Assembly (NCBI RefSeq): GCF_900094925.1
Contig: NZ_FMAY01000003.1
Location: forward strand, 62,001-126,000
Direction of reading: 5' to 3'
DNA from: Kosakonia oryzendophytica
Lineage (GTDB): Bacteria > Pseudomonadota > Gammaproteobacteria > Enterobacterales > Enterobacteriaceae
Length of the DNA stretch: 64,000 nt
Position numbers and translations under genes: made by a program. Positions 35,177 through 45,660 of the stretch are shown here, piece after piece. The stretch's first letter is position 1. Every line of letters begins with the position of its first letter. The notes under the pieces were generated by a model. It did not search any database. It was not told where the DNA came from and was given only the letters and a program-made list of their open reading frames with translations.

Positions 35177-37066
35177 TTATACCGACAGTGCTATCACCGG
35201 TTCGCCGAAGCGGGAATGCGGTTTATCGCTGATCTGTAACTCGCGCCAGGCATCGCCATTGGTAATAATCACGGGTGTAACCGTGTCATAACCCGCCTGC
35301 TTAATTTCATCGAGATCGAAGATCAACAGTAACTGGCCTTTTTTAACCGTATCGCCCTCTTTTACCTGCATATGGAAATATTGCCCTTCGAGCTGCACCG
35401 TATTAATACCGACATGGATTAATATTTCCGCTCCGCCCGTCGAGTGGATGCCTATCGCGTGTCCACTGGCAAACGTACTGGCAATCTCACCATCGACAGG
35501 GGAATAAACCCGGCCCTCTTCCGGCACGATGGCAAACCCCGGCCCAACAATTCCGGTCGAAAAGACCTTATCATCCACCTCGCTCAGCGGGATCAAGGCA
35601 CCGGAAACCGGGGCAGCAATGTGCTCTGAGGAGACGGAGGGCGACGCCGATTCGCGGGTTTTACGCACCATTGGCTTGTTCTCTTTTACCGCCGGAGCGG
35701 CCTGTACTGGCTGCGCGTTTGGCTCGTCAAACCCGACGATCAGGGTTAACGCAAAGCTGCCAATAAACGCCACAACGCAACCGATAATAAAGCCAACAAA
35801 CCCTTCCCCGTAGAAGATAGGTAATGTCAGTAAACCGGGCATTCCCATGGAGATGGCCGAACTTTTCGCATAACCCACGACCGCACCGCCGAAAGCGGCG
35901 GCAATGACCGCGCAGACAAACGGTTTTTTCAGCTTAAGCGTGACGCCATAAACCCCCGGTTCGGTAATGCCAAACAGAGAAGCAATAAAGGAACTGCCTG
36001 CCAGCGCTTTCATTTTTTTGTCTTGCGCACGCAGCATCACCGCCAGCAATGCACCGGACTGAGCAAACACCGAGGGGCTGGAAGCAGCTTTGAGGAAGCT
36101 GTGACCCATCACGGAAATATCATTAATGAAGACGGTGACAAACCCCCAGTGCACGCCAAAAATAACCAGCACTTGCCACGCCGCCGCCATCAGCGCGCTG
36201 GCGATAATCGGGTTAAAACTGTAAATCGACACAAACAGCGAGGCGACCGTTTCACTGATAGTGATGCCCACCGGTCCGATGGTCATCAGTGTCAGCGGCA
36301 CCATCAGCGTTAACAGGAAAAATGGCGTAAGGATATTGCGCACGCTTTCATGGATATGGCGGTTCAGGAAACGTTCGATTATCGACATCAGCCAGACGCT
36401 GAAAATAATCGGGATCACCGTCCCGGTGTATTTCATCATCATCACCGGTAAGCCAAAAAAGGTCACCGGCTGGCCGCCATCGAAGAGCCCCTGAATGCTG
36501 GGATAGATCAGCGCCCCGGCAATGGAGACCGCCACAAAAATATTGGTTTCAAATTTCCGCGCGGAGGTGATGGCCAGCAGCAACGGCAGGAAATAGAAGA
36601 GGCTGTCCGATGCCGCATGCAAAATAATGTAGGTGGTCTCTTTATTACTCATCCAGCCCGCCGCCAGCACAATCGCCAGTGCGCCCTTCAGTACCCCCGC
36701 CGCCGCCATCGCTCCAAGCAGTGGTGTGAAAATGCCCGCGACCAGATCAATCAGCCGTCCCAGCACCGAGACGTTGTTTTTCTCCTCCGCTGGCGCTTTT
36801 TTGACTTTATCATCATCCAGCAAACCAGAAATGGCGCCAAACGCGCGAAACACTTCCGGGACACGATTGCCGATCACGATCTGTAATTGCCCTGACCCCT
36901 TCACCACCGTTATAACGCCATCCAGCGCTTCAAGCTCCGCCAGCTTGACCTTGCTGTGGTCAATAATTTTAAAACGCAGCCGTGTTGCGCAGTGCACTAA
37001 CGTTGCGACGTTATCTTCCCCACCCACCAGCGGCAGAATATTTTCTGCCAGAACGTTGCTATTCAT
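35177..37066 (-). CDS. bglF: PTS beta-glucoside-specific EIIBCA
   Basis: 629 residues from the ATG at 37066 (MNSNVLAENILPLVGGEDNV); the open frame upstream is leader RNA. The order is EIIB (phospho-cysteine in LVHCATRLRFKI), EIIC with about ten membrane segments, and EIIA (phospho-histidine in ILIHVGINTVQLEG, about residue 540). It imports and phosphorylates aryl-beta-glucosides, and in this family it also controls the antiterminator by phosphorylation. It lies after the GH1 gene, an order different from E. coli bglGFB. Confidence 0.92.
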   Translation of the reverse strand: MNSNVLAENILPLVGGEDNVATLVHCATRLRFKIIDHSKVKLAELEALDGVITVVKGSGQLQIVIGNRVPEVFRAFGAISGLLDDDKVKKAPAEEKNNVSVLGRLIDLVAGIFTPLLGAMAAAGVLKGALAIVLAAGWMSNKETTYIILHAASDSLFYFLPLLLAITSARKFETNIFVAVSIAGALIYPSIQGLFDGGQPVTFFGLPVMMMKYTGTVIPIIFSVWLMSIIERFLNRHIHESVRNILTPFFLLTLMVPLTLMTIGPVGITISETVASLFVSIYSFNPIIASALMAAAWQVLVIFGVHWGFVTVFINDISVMGHSFLKAASSPSVFAQSGALLAVMLRAQDKKMKALAGSSFIASLFGITEPGVYGVTLKLKKPFVCAVIAAAFGGAVVGYAKSSAISMGMPGLLTLPIFYGEGFVGFIIGCVVAFIGSFALTLIVGFDEPNAQPVQAAPAVKENKPMVRKTRESASPSVSSEHIAAPVSGALIPLSEVDDKVFSTGIVGPGFAIVPEEGRVYSPVDGEIASTFASGHAIGIHSTGGAEILIHVGINTVQLEGQYFHMQVKEGDTVKKGQLLLIFDLDEIKQAGYDTVTPVIITNGDAWRELQISDKPHSRFGEPVIALSV

Positions 37067-37160
37067 AATGAGACTTCCCGTTTCATAAACGACAAAAATT
37101 GCCAGTTCATATGCGCTCGTTGCCTGTATCCGCTGGCCAGCAGAAAAAAAGCAAAAAAAA

Positions 37161-37231
37161 ACCTGGATAAAATAGTGTGAAAAAACACACTGCTTTATCC
37201 AGGTCTCGCCCAGAATATTCTGGTGACGTCC
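37161..37231 (-). promoter_or_regulatory. RAT antiterminator/terminator module before bglF
   Basis: The terminator stem ACCTGGATAAA/TTTATCCAGGT has an inner AGTGTG/CACACT arm and a run of nine T on the minus strand (37161-37204). It overlaps a RAT-type element (37200-37231) with GGACGTCACCAG at its 5' end and GCGAGACCTG at its 3' end. Confidence 0.82.
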
Positions 37232-37320
37232 TGACGAACGTCCTCTTTCTAACAAGCTCCGTGAGGAATTACTACTGAAACCTCCCGTTTTGTGAAAATC
37301 ATCACTAAATTTCCCGCGTC

Positions 37321-37556
37321 GTGGATAACGATCACCTGCGATACCGCTGGTGGCAGTACAAAGAACCCACCGCCACCACGATGGGCATCCATTTTGCCCC
37401 GGAGCTAAAACTGGAACAGAGCGAAACAATGGACGCCAGGTTTGTTGCGCCCACGGTGAAAACCGCGACGCCATTCCATATCATTCTGCCGGTGCAGGAT
37501 GACGGACGCCGTCGCTGTTCGCTTATCGCCGGGCCATTGTGACGGTGACGTCTTAA
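37321..37556 (+). pseudogene. Frameshifted remnant of a DUF1593/Sde182-like protein C-terminus
   Basis: The frame from 37321 encodes VDNDHLRYRWWQYKEPTATT, then DARFVAPTVKTATPFHIILP and VQDDG. This is the conserved C-terminal beta-domain of DUF1593 (cellulose-binding Sde182, nucleoside-hydrolase-like) proteins. After a one-base shift near 37508 the neighbouring frame continues PSLFAYRRAIVTVTS and ends at TAA 37554-37556, restoring the normal family ending. The N-terminal catalytic part is absent. It lies on the opposite strand inside the bgl operon. Confidence 0.65.
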
Positions 37557-37572
37557 GCAGGCTGTGAATTCA

Positions 37573-37591
37573 GCGGGGGTAATCCCCCCGC
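37573..37591. terminator. GC-rich hairpin between bglA-type gene and remnant
   Basis: GCGGGGG/CCCCCCGC with loop TAAT, followed by GAGTGTTTTT on the plus strand. It is probably the former terminator of the DUF1593-type gene. Confidence 0.55.
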
Positions 37592-37641
37592 GAGTGTTTT
37601 TCATCACCCTGGAAACCGTACGCGGCAGACAAAACGAGCCC

Positions 37642-39093
<1,452 letters not shown>

Positions 39094-39106
39094 TCAGAAA
39101 TAAAAA

Positions 39107-39178
39107 AACCTGCTCAGCACCGACAGGAAAGCATGTCGGTGCTGTCGCAGGTTTCGCCTGAATCACTCAGTTACGCCC
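39107..39178 (-). promoter_or_regulatory. RAT antiterminator/terminator module before the GH1 gene
   Basis: The terminator stem AACCTGC..AGCACCGACA/TGTCGGTGCT..GCAGGTT (39107-39153) has seven T on the minus strand. It overlaps a RAT-type element at 39148-39178 that begins GGGCGTAACTGA and ends GCGAAACCTG. Confidence 0.82.
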
Positions 39179-39192
39179 TGTAAAAATGGCGT

Positions 39193-40020
39193 TTAGACGC
39201 CGCTTAATCGGTTGATATGGATAGTCAGAAACATAACCTCATCGGTAGTTAGCTGGCAGTCGTAATTTTTCTCAACATAATCATAGACCTTCATAGCACA
39301 CGCATAAGCTGCCGGCATCATGCCAGTGATACCCTGATAAATGCTGTCATCGCCGTGCGTCACCGTGTCCCGGTTCAACAGACGCAGGGCAAAAAACTTC
39401 AGATGGGTAATAAAGCGCTGATAATCCAGAGATTCTTCATTGAGCGTAATGTGCAGATCGTATTTCAGGATCGTCAGCACATCTTTAATGATGGTGGCGC
39501 TTTGCATGGTGCTGTGCATATCGCTGTTATTTTTGGCATTCGCCAGATGCAAAGCGATAAAACCGGCTTCATCTTCCGGCAAAGTAATATTAAGCCTGTC
39601 CTCAATCAGCGCCAGCGCCTCCCGCCCGACGGCAAACTCCTGGGCATAGAAACGCTTGATATCCCACAGCAGGAAATTTTTGATCGTCAGGCCGTTGCTG
39701 TGTCGCTGAAGGGCAAAATTGATGTGATCGCTTAACGCCAGGAACAGCGTATCCTGCACGGTGATCGCCAGTCGCTGCTGGGCGAGCGCAATAATCTGCT
39801 CCGTCACCGCCAAATGCGGCGGCGGGATTTCAGCCAGCAACTGCGCAAGCACATCCGCCAGCCCGGCGGATTTTTTAACAAACTGACTCTCTATCTGGCT
39901 CTCGTCTACCTGGTCACCCGGCTTTTTGCCGAAACCGATTCCCCGTCCGATTGCCACGATCTCTTGCTTTTCATTCGTGAGCAGGACAGCGTTATTGCTG
40001 AGTATTTTTTCTACTTTCAT
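39193..40020 (-). CDS. bglG: BglG-family transcriptional antiterminator
   Basis: 275 residues from the ATG at 40020 (MKVEKILSNNAVLLTNEKQE). The N-terminal 55 residues are the RNA-binding CAT domain with AIGRGIGFGKKPGD. Two PRD domains follow with conserved histidines in LSDHINFAL and in the second PRD (IHINRLSG near the end). The PTS permease phosphorylates PRD histidines to set activity. It is first in the operon and would control its own leader and three further RAT sites downstream. Confidence 0.93.
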   Translation of the reverse strand: MKVEKILSNNAVLLTNEKQEIVAIGRGIGFGKKPGDQVDESQIESQFVKKSAGLADVLAQLLAEIPPPHLAVTEQIIALAQQRLAITVQDTLFLALSDHINFALQRHSNGLTIKNFLLWDIKRFYAQEFAVGREALALIEDRLNITLPEDEAGFIALHLANAKNNSDMHSTMQSATIIKDVLTILKYDLHITLNEESLDYQRFITHLKFFALRLLNRDTVTHGDDSIYQGITGMMPAAYACAMKVYDYVEKNYDCQLTTDEVMFLTIHINRLSGV

Positions 40021-40091
40021 TCCAGCTATCTCACTGTATGGTCCTGAGACCCTTCCCGGAGGCGGCGACGCACGAAAAAAAGACAAAAAAA

Positions 40092-40160
40092 AACCTGATT
40101 CCATTGCGACCACAGTGGCAGCAATGGAATCAGGTTTCGCTCAGTTTTCCGATGACGTCC
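40092..40160 (-). promoter_or_regulatory. RAT antiterminator/terminator module before bglG
   Basis: AACCTGATTCCATTGC pairs with GCAATGGAATCAGGTT (40092-40136), followed on the minus strand by nine T. The overlapping RAT element (40131-40160) begins GGACGTCATCGG and ends GCGAAACCTG. Confidence 0.85.
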
Positions 40161-40171
40161 CTAAGCGACTC

Positions 40172-40199
40172 TTATAACGAATCGCCCCGCCAGTCACAA
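40172..40199 (-). promoter_or_regulatory. Candidate promoter of the bgl operon
   Basis: On the minus strand, TTGTGA (40194-40199), a 16-base spacer and TTATAA (40172-40177) lie just upstream of the first RAT module. The TGTGA word may be half of a CRP site, but the second half is not clear. Confidence 0.5.
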
Positions 40200-40227
40200 C
40201 CCTTCAGGCCATGAACTGTGATGATAA

Positions 40228-40743
40228 TCATGGATGAAACTGCAATGGAGGGCAGGAAACGCGACAGTCGCAGACGTTCGTCAACTGCGCTGGCAACGCG
40301 TCAAACGTCCCCCCCATGCAGCAGGCATAAACCCACTCCTCAAGAGCAGAGGTCTCCTGCTGCTGGCCGAAGCAGTAAACCGGTGGGCAACTGCCAGCGA
40401 GCTGTGCGCAATTTTCGTAAGCCTGAATCAATGCTATGACCTGCCCAAGCGTTAATACTGGCCCGGAGCCGAGTTCAGGCAGACAATCCGCCATATAGAG
40501 TACATAGGCATCAACCGCAGTTTGATGGTGTTGGCCACATCGGTTTTCTTTTAAATAGTGCCAGGTGGTGCACAAGTAGCGGGCATGCAGCCGGTTACCA
40601 GCATCAGAAAACCAGGCGGAGGAAAAGGGGGGGGTTTCTTCCCGGACACGTTTATCCGTTAATAATAGCGAGGCGCTGCCATTATTAATCAGTAATAAGG
40701 CGAGAGAAACCTTTTGCATTTCAAATGATAAATTTTTATTCAT
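40228..40743 (-). CDS. Hypothetical cysteine-rich protein
   Basis: 171 residues from the ATG at 40743 (MNKNLSFEMQKVSLALLLIN). An open frame extends upstream without support, and no clear ribosome site is seen for any start. The C-terminal half has many cysteines (ENCAQLAGSCPPVYCFG, then CCMGG and CDCRVSC). There is no signal peptide or membrane helix. I do not recognise it. It sits upstream of the bgl promoter and is transcribed in the same direction. Confidence 0.5.
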   Translation of the reverse strand: MNKNLSFEMQKVSLALLLINNGSASLLLTDKRVREETPPFSSAWFSDAGNRLHARYLCTTWHYLKENRCGQHHQTAVDAYVLYMADCLPELGSGPVLTLGQVIALIQAYENCAQLAGSCPPVYCFGQQQETSALEEWVYACCMGGTFDALPAQLTNVCDCRVSCPPLQFHP

Positions 40744-40830
40744 AATATCGGAAATAAAAAAGTGGCTTCGCCGTGATAACATCCTTATGAATATACATCT
40801 TAAATGAAACTTTTCCAGCCAAATTTTCAA

Positions 40831-41420
40831 TTATGGGGAATTAATTGAATATAAATAAAAAAAATGCAGCAAAGAATTTGCCTTAAGGTTTTCTTAATAA
40901 ATAAACCGCAAAACCGCAGCAGACGCCCCACCACCACAGGATTACGGGATGAATTTCATACAGTTAATGCACTTTTTTTAATCTTTTCACAATAGAGCAA
41001 GCACAGCAAATATAAGTTAAGGCTATTTCAGCAAATTTATAACAATAATATAAAACACGATTTCTCTTATTTGAGTGAGAATAAAACTCTTTTCGATATC
41101 TATGTAATGCTAAATACATCACAAAAAAATGTAATTCAGCGCAGAAATCTGGTTCGCCTTTTTGATTGTCTTATCATCTCAGTCAATAAAATCCGTATAG
41201 CAACCGCTGAAAATCACCGCAACCACAGAGGCTCGCCGATGCTCATTTTCGTGCTTATCGCAACAAATTTGTAACCTTACTCTTACCTTTCATCGCCTTT
41301 CATTTTTTGCTGGTTTACTATACTCGTCACAATAAGTATGACTATTCGGTGAAGATTCAGAAGGTTGTATCCCGCGCCTTCTGGTTTGCACACACCCCAG
41401 CGGACTCAAGGCAGGTTAGT
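40831..41420. other. AT-rich intergenic region upstream of the export locus
   Basis: About 590 bp, very AT-rich in 40840-41260. No supported gene: a short open frame at 41071-41274 has no good start. It must carry the promoter of the following operon, and its composition suggests H-NS binding. Confidence 0.5.
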
Positions 41421-42224
41421 GTGAATAAGGTTAAACACGCTGTTTTTCGTCGGGCCATTGGCCTGATGACGCTTTCCCTCTGTTTTTTCCATCTTCCGGC
41501 GCAGGCTGCTGATCCATTATTGAGCCCCGCGCCACATTCCACACAACCGGATAACCCCGCGGACAATCAGGCCCGCGGCATGCTGGTGGCGGTCGATCAA
41601 GCGACGATCTCCAGCGATCTGGCGGGGCGTATCGTCGATATGCCGTTTCGGGAAGGCGATCCGTTCAAAAAAGGCGATTTGCTGGCGCGTTTTGATTGTG
41701 CCATCTATCAGGCTCAATTAAGCGCGTCTCAGGCAGCAACGCGGGAAGCAGAAGCCGAACTGAATCAAAACCAGCAACTGGCGCAGATGAAATCGGTTGG
41801 CAGGCATGCCGTGTCTTTATCTGCTGCGCGCCTGGCGCAGGCGCAGGCGGAAAGCCAGGTTTACCAGATTCAGGTTAACCGCTGTCGGATTCTGGCCCCG
41901 TTTGACGGTCAGGTGGTCAAACGTCGCGCCCAGCCTTACGAGAGCGTGGCGGCTGGCGTGCCGGTGATCGATATTGTCAATAACCGGCATCTGGAGATTA
42001 ACCTGCTGGTGCCGTCGAGCTGGTTATCCATTCTTAAGCCTGGGCTGACGTTTACCTTCACACCGGATGAAACCGGCAAGCCGCTGCGCGCCAGCGTCTC
42101 CCGGCTGGGGGCGCGTATTGATGAAAGCAGTCAAACGCTGAGCCTGACAGGGGCTATCGACAGCAGTGACAGCACCCTGATGGCGGGTATGAGCGGGACT
42201 GCGCATTTCCAGGAGAAACCGTGA
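41421..42224 (+). CDS. HlyD-family periplasmic adaptor protein
   Basis: 267 residues from a GTG at 41421 after CAGG. Signal peptide: AIGLMTLSLCFFHLPAQA. The mature protein has a lipoyl/barrel-sandwich half (GRIVDMPFREGDPFKKGDLL), a short alpha hairpin (RLAQAQAESQVYQIQVN), the second lipoyl half (CRILAPFDGQVVKRRAQPYE) and a beta-barrel. This is the architecture of small RND-type adaptors. Its last bases overlap the next gene (GTGA). It would bridge the inner-membrane components to the TolC-like protein encoded 10 kb downstream. Confidence 0.82.
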   Translation: MNKVKHAVFRRAIGLMTLSLCFFHLPAQAADPLLSPAPHSTQPDNPADNQARGMLVAVDQATISSDLAGRIVDMPFREGDPFKKGDLLARFDCAIYQAQLSASQAATREAEAELNQNQQLAQMKSVGRHAVSLSAARLAQAQAESQVYQIQVNRCRILAPFDGQVVKRRAQPYESVAAGVPVIDIVNNRHLEINLLVPSSWLSILKPGLTFTFTPDETGKPLRASVSRLGARIDESSQTLSLTGAIDSSDSTLMAGMSGTAHFQEKP

Positions 42225-43540
42225 GCAACACGCCTCCCCTTTCCGGCGAACGCGTCTTCGCCCAATTTCTGGACATTGAACGCCAGGCGCGTTCGGCAGA
42301 GACAATCGAAGCACTGGCTTATTGCATCGTCAACGACAGCCAGTCTCTGTTCGGATTTCGCCATGCCGCGTTGGTGATCAACGGCACGGTGCGTGCCGTC
42401 ACCGGCGTGACACAACCTGCCCCTCATGCCCCCTTCGTCGCTTTTATCGAGCGGGCCAACGCCCGGCTGCAACGCCAGCCACAATATGACCAATGCGCCG
42501 TTGTCGACGCCACCGCGTTAGATCAACAAAGCCGTGATGACTGGCTGGCGCTATCCGCCCCGGAAGCGCTGTGGGTACCACTGAAAGATCGCCAGGGGCA
42601 CGTATTTGGCGGTATCTGGTATGCGCGAGAGCACCCCTGGCAACAGGCAGAACAACGGCTGGCAGAGCAGTTGGCGCACGCCTTTAGCCATGCCTGGCTG
42701 GCGCTGGAGCCACAACCGGTCTGGCGACGCACTCGCTGGCGCTGGAAGCTGGCGATCCCTGCCCTGTTGCTGGTCGGATGCCTGTTTATTCCCGTACACC
42801 AGTCCGTGCTGGCGCCAGCGGAAGTGATCCCGCTTAACGGTCGCATTGTGGCAGCCCCACTGGACGGCGTGATTCAGGCCTTTGCGGTGCAGCCCAATCA
42901 GGCCGTACACAAAGGTGACCTGCTGGTGCGTTTTGACGATACCACCTTAAAAGCGCAGGCGGATGTTGCCGAACGGGCGTTAAACGTTGCGGAAGCGGAA
43001 TACCGCGCCAGCGCCCAGCGTGCCTTTCAGGATAGCGACTCCAAAGCAAGGCTCGATTTTCTTGCGGCGCAGGTCGCACAAAAGCGCGCCGAGCGAGACT
43101 ATGCCAACGCGCTTCTGAGCCGCAGCGAAATCCATGCCGAGCGGGATGGCATCGCTGTTTTCGCTGATGCTGAGCGCTGGGTGGGGAAACCCGTGCGTAC
43201 CGGAGAACGGTTGATGGATCTGGCCGATCCGGCTTCCGTGTCGCTGCGTATTGAACTGGATGTCGGTGATGCTATCCGCCTGAAGCCGGATGCGCCGATC
43301 ACCCTCTTTCTCGATAGCGATCCGCTTACTCCACACGGTGCGCTGTTAGACCGCATTGCTTACGAATCAGAGCAGACACCCGCCGGCAATCTGGCGTACC
43401 GCCTGGACGCCCGTTTCACCGGAGAGCCGCCGCGCATTGGTTTACGCGGTACGGCTAAAGTCTCGGGTGAATATGTGCCGCTGGCGGTGTATCTGTTCCG
43501 GCGCCCACTCGCAGTATTACGTCAGTCGGTTGGATTATGA
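42221..43540 (+). CDS. GAF-like plus HlyD-like inner-membrane protein
   Basis: A 439-residue protein starting at GTG within the GTGA overlap. Residues ~1-165 look like a cytoplasmic GAF domain (LFGFRHAALVI, then ALWVPLKDRQGHVFGGIWYA and a final helix). One transmembrane helix follows at about 178-194 (LAIPALLLVGCLFIPVH). A periplasmic HlyD domain follows, with lipoyl halves VIQAFAVQPNQAVHKGDLLV and IHAERDGIAVFADAE flanking a coiled coil. A ligand-sensing domain on an export adaptor is unusual. The gene overlaps its successor by 4 bp. Confidence 0.75.
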   Translation: MSNTPPLSGERVFAQFLDIERQARSAETIEALAYCIVNDSQSLFGFRHAALVINGTVRAVTGVTQPAPHAPFVAFIERANARLQRQPQYDQCAVVDATALDQQSRDDWLALSAPEALWVPLKDRQGHVFGGIWYAREHPWQQAEQRLAEQLAHAFSHAWLALEPQPVWRRTRWRWKLAIPALLLVGCLFIPVHQSVLAPAEVIPLNGRIVAAPLDGVIQAFAVQPNQAVHKGDLLVRFDDTTLKAQADVAERALNVAEAEYRASAQRAFQDSDSKARLDFLAAQVAQKRAERDYANALLSRSEIHAERDGIAVFADAERWVGKPVRTGERLMDLADPASVSLRIELDVGDAIRLKPDAPITLFLDSDPLTPHGALLDRIAYESEQTPAGNLAYRLDARFTGEPPRIGLRGTAKVSGEYVPLAVYLFRRPLAVLRQSVGL

Positions 43541-45660
43541 CAAACGAGGCCATGAGCCGCATCCTGCCCGCGCTGCGCCGCGACCTGCAACTGGTGGAGT
43601 CCGCGAAAGGGCTGGACGGCGCTCCCCAATGGGTGCTGGCGGATCCGGTCACCGGGCGTTACTTCACGCTGACGCCCTCCGCGATACGTCTGCTGCGTCA
43701 CTGGCCTTTGCGCCAGCCCCACAAGGTGCTGGAAGCAGCGAACCAGGAGCCCGGTCTGCCGTTACAGGAAAAGGAGCTGGAACAACTGCTGCGCTTTCTG
43801 CGCAGTCACGATCTGATTGCCGCCAGCGACCCGTTGCAACGCCAGGGGTATGCCCTGAAAGCTGCAGCACAGCGGATCAGTTTGTGGAAAACCTTGCTGC
43901 ACCAGTATCTCTTTTTCCGCATACCGTTATGGCGTCCGGATCCGCTGCTCGGTCGTTGCTGGCCAGTGCTGCAACGTTACGGTCTGCCTATGCTGCGCGT
44001 GGTATTACCGTGCATATTGCTGCTGGGGGGCTTTCTCGTTAGCCGTGACTGGGTGCGCTATACCCAAACCTTTCCGCATATGTTCAGTCTGCAAGGAATG
44101 GCGGTCTTCGGCATGGCACTGGTCTTCGCCAAATTTTTCCACGAGCTGGGGCATGCGTTTATGGCGAAACGCGCGGGTTGCCGGGTGCAAACCATGGGGG
44201 TGGCATTTATCGTACTGTTCCCCCTGTTTTATACCGACGTCAGCGATGCCTGGAAACTGAAGGATCGGCGTGCCCGATTATTGATCAGCGCAGGCGGCAT
44301 TCTGGCGGAGCTGATCCTCGCCTGCATTGCATTGCTGACGTGGGCGCTGCTGCCCGATGGTCCACTGCGCACAGCGGTGTTCATGCTCTCCAGCGCGACC
44401 TGGATCACCACGCTGGTGGTCAACCTCAACCCGCTGATGCGTTTTGACGGTTATTTTTTACTGAGCGATTTCTGGCGAGTCGAAAATTTACAGGATCGCG
44501 CTTATGCCTTGTGCCGTTGGCGCTTACGTGAAGCCCTGTTTGCTTACGGTCACCCACCGCCGCACACCTGGTCGCCCGCCTTACAACGTAAACTGCTGCT
44601 GTGGGGGTATGCCTCATGGATATGGCGCTTTTTCCTGTTTTTTGGCATTGCGCTGCTGGTGTATCACTTTTTCATCAAAGTCATCGGCATCATGTTGATG
44701 CTGGTAGAAATTGGTTGGTTTATAGCCCTTCCGGTGCTGAAAGAAGCCTCTATCTGGTGGTCTATGCGTAAAACTGCTCACCCTGCCAGGCTGCTGCGTT
44801 CCGGCCTGATCCTGCTGGCGCTCCTTGCTGTCCTGCTGTTTCCATGGCGCGGCAGTATCCGCATTCCGGCAGTGCTGGAAGCGGAAAATGTCAGCGTACT
44901 TTACGCCCCGAGTGCCGCTCAGGTGCGCACACTGCATGTCCGCGACGGTCAACAAGTTAACGCGGGCGAGGTATTGCTGGAGCTGACCTCGACCGATCTG
45001 GATTATCGCCTTGCCATTGAACGCCAGCAGATTAGTGTCCTGCAACAACAGCGCCAGCGGGGTGCAGGGAGGCAGGAAACCGCCAGCGAAACGCAGGTGC
45101 TTGACCGCCAACTGGCAGAATCGCTGGCGCGTTACCGCGGATTGGATGCACAGCGCCAGCGGTTATCGATCACCGCGCCGCAGGCGGGCCAGGTGAGAGA
45201 CGTCGCAAGGGATATGATAGAAGGTCGCTGGCTGCCTACCGATTTACCCCTGCTGCGCGTGGTTGAGCCTGGCGCTGGCAAAGTCCAGGGCTATTTGCCT
45301 GAAGACACCCTCACGCGCGCGAAAACCGGCATGACGGGAGAGTTTATTGCTGACGATCCGGCCTACCCGCGTCTTGCGGTTCGCTTAAGCGATATTGCGC
45401 CCACCGGCACCGCCTGGTTACAGCAAGAGATGCTGGCCTCCGATCGTCACGGCCCCATCGCCGTACGTCGCGATCGCGACCACAACCCGCAACCGGTACA
45501 GGCACAATATCGCGTCCGCTTTGTGGTGCAGGATGATCAATTCCAGCCGCCGCAACAACCGCTTCGGGGCAGTGTCATTCTGCAAGGGGAAAAAGAGTCG
45601 ATCCTGGGCGCCGTATGGCGGCGGGTCGCAGCGCTGGGGATCCGCGAGAGCGGATTCTGA
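43537..45660 (+). CDS. PqqD-like / M50 site-2 protease / HlyD fusion protein
   Basis: A 707-residue protein. Residues ~20-95 resemble a PqqD-type winged helix (VLADPVTGRYFTLTPSAIRL, then LEQLLRFLRSHDLI). About six membrane helices follow, with the zinc motif HELGH at 202-206 and NPLMRFDGY at 298-306, the two halves of an M50 site-2-protease active site. The last ~260 residues have a further helix (LILLALLAVLLFPW) and an HlyD-like periplasmic part (VRTLHVRDGQQVNAGEVLLE, coiled coil, SITAPQAGQVRDVARDMIEG). It is probably the inner-membrane core of the exporter, able to bind and perhaps cleave a partner within the membrane. No ATPase motif is present. Confidence 0.8.
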   Translation: MTNEAMSRILPALRRDLQLVESAKGLDGAPQWVLADPVTGRYFTLTPSAIRLLRHWPLRQPHKVLEAANQEPGLPLQEKELEQLLRFLRSHDLIAASDPLQRQGYALKAAAQRISLWKTLLHQYLFFRIPLWRPDPLLGRCWPVLQRYGLPMLRVVLPCILLLGGFLVSRDWVRYTQTFPHMFSLQGMAVFGMALVFAKFFHELGHAFMAKRAGCRVQTMGVAFIVLFPLFYTDVSDAWKLKDRRARLLISAGGILAELILACIALLTWALLPDGPLRTAVFMLSSATWITTLVVNLNPLMRFDGYFLLSDFWRVENLQDRAYALCRWRLREALFAYGHPPPHTWSPALQRKLLLWGYASWIWRFFLFFGIALLVYHFFIKVIGIMLMLVEIGWFIALPVLKEASIWWSMRKTAHPARLLRSGLILLALLAVLLFPWRGSIRIPAVLEAENVSVLYAPSAAQVRTLHVRDGQQVNAGEVLLELTSTDLDYRLAIERQQISVLQQQRQRGAGRQETASETQVLDRQLAESLARYRGLDAQRQRLSITAPQAGQVRDVARDMIEGRWLPTDLPLLRVVEPGAGKVQGYLPEDTLTRAKTGMTGEFIADDPAYPRLAVRLSDIAPTGTAWLQQEMLASDRHGPIAVRRDRDHNPQPVQAQYRVRFVVQDDQFQPPQQPLRGSVILQGEKESILGAVWRRVAALGIRESGF

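Noticed and set aside
35177-37474. 765-residue version of the PTS EII protein
   Set aside because: The first 136 codons are the RAT/terminator leader read as protein. The EIIB domain starts at the ATG at 37066.
41071-41274. 67-codon open frame upstream of the export locus
   Set aside because: It begins at a weak codon without a ribosome site in very AT-rich DNA; probably chance.
43356-44042. Plus-strand open frame overlapping the GAF-HlyD and M50 genes
   Set aside because: Out of frame with two coupled genes that have recognisable domains; arginine/serine-rich shadow.
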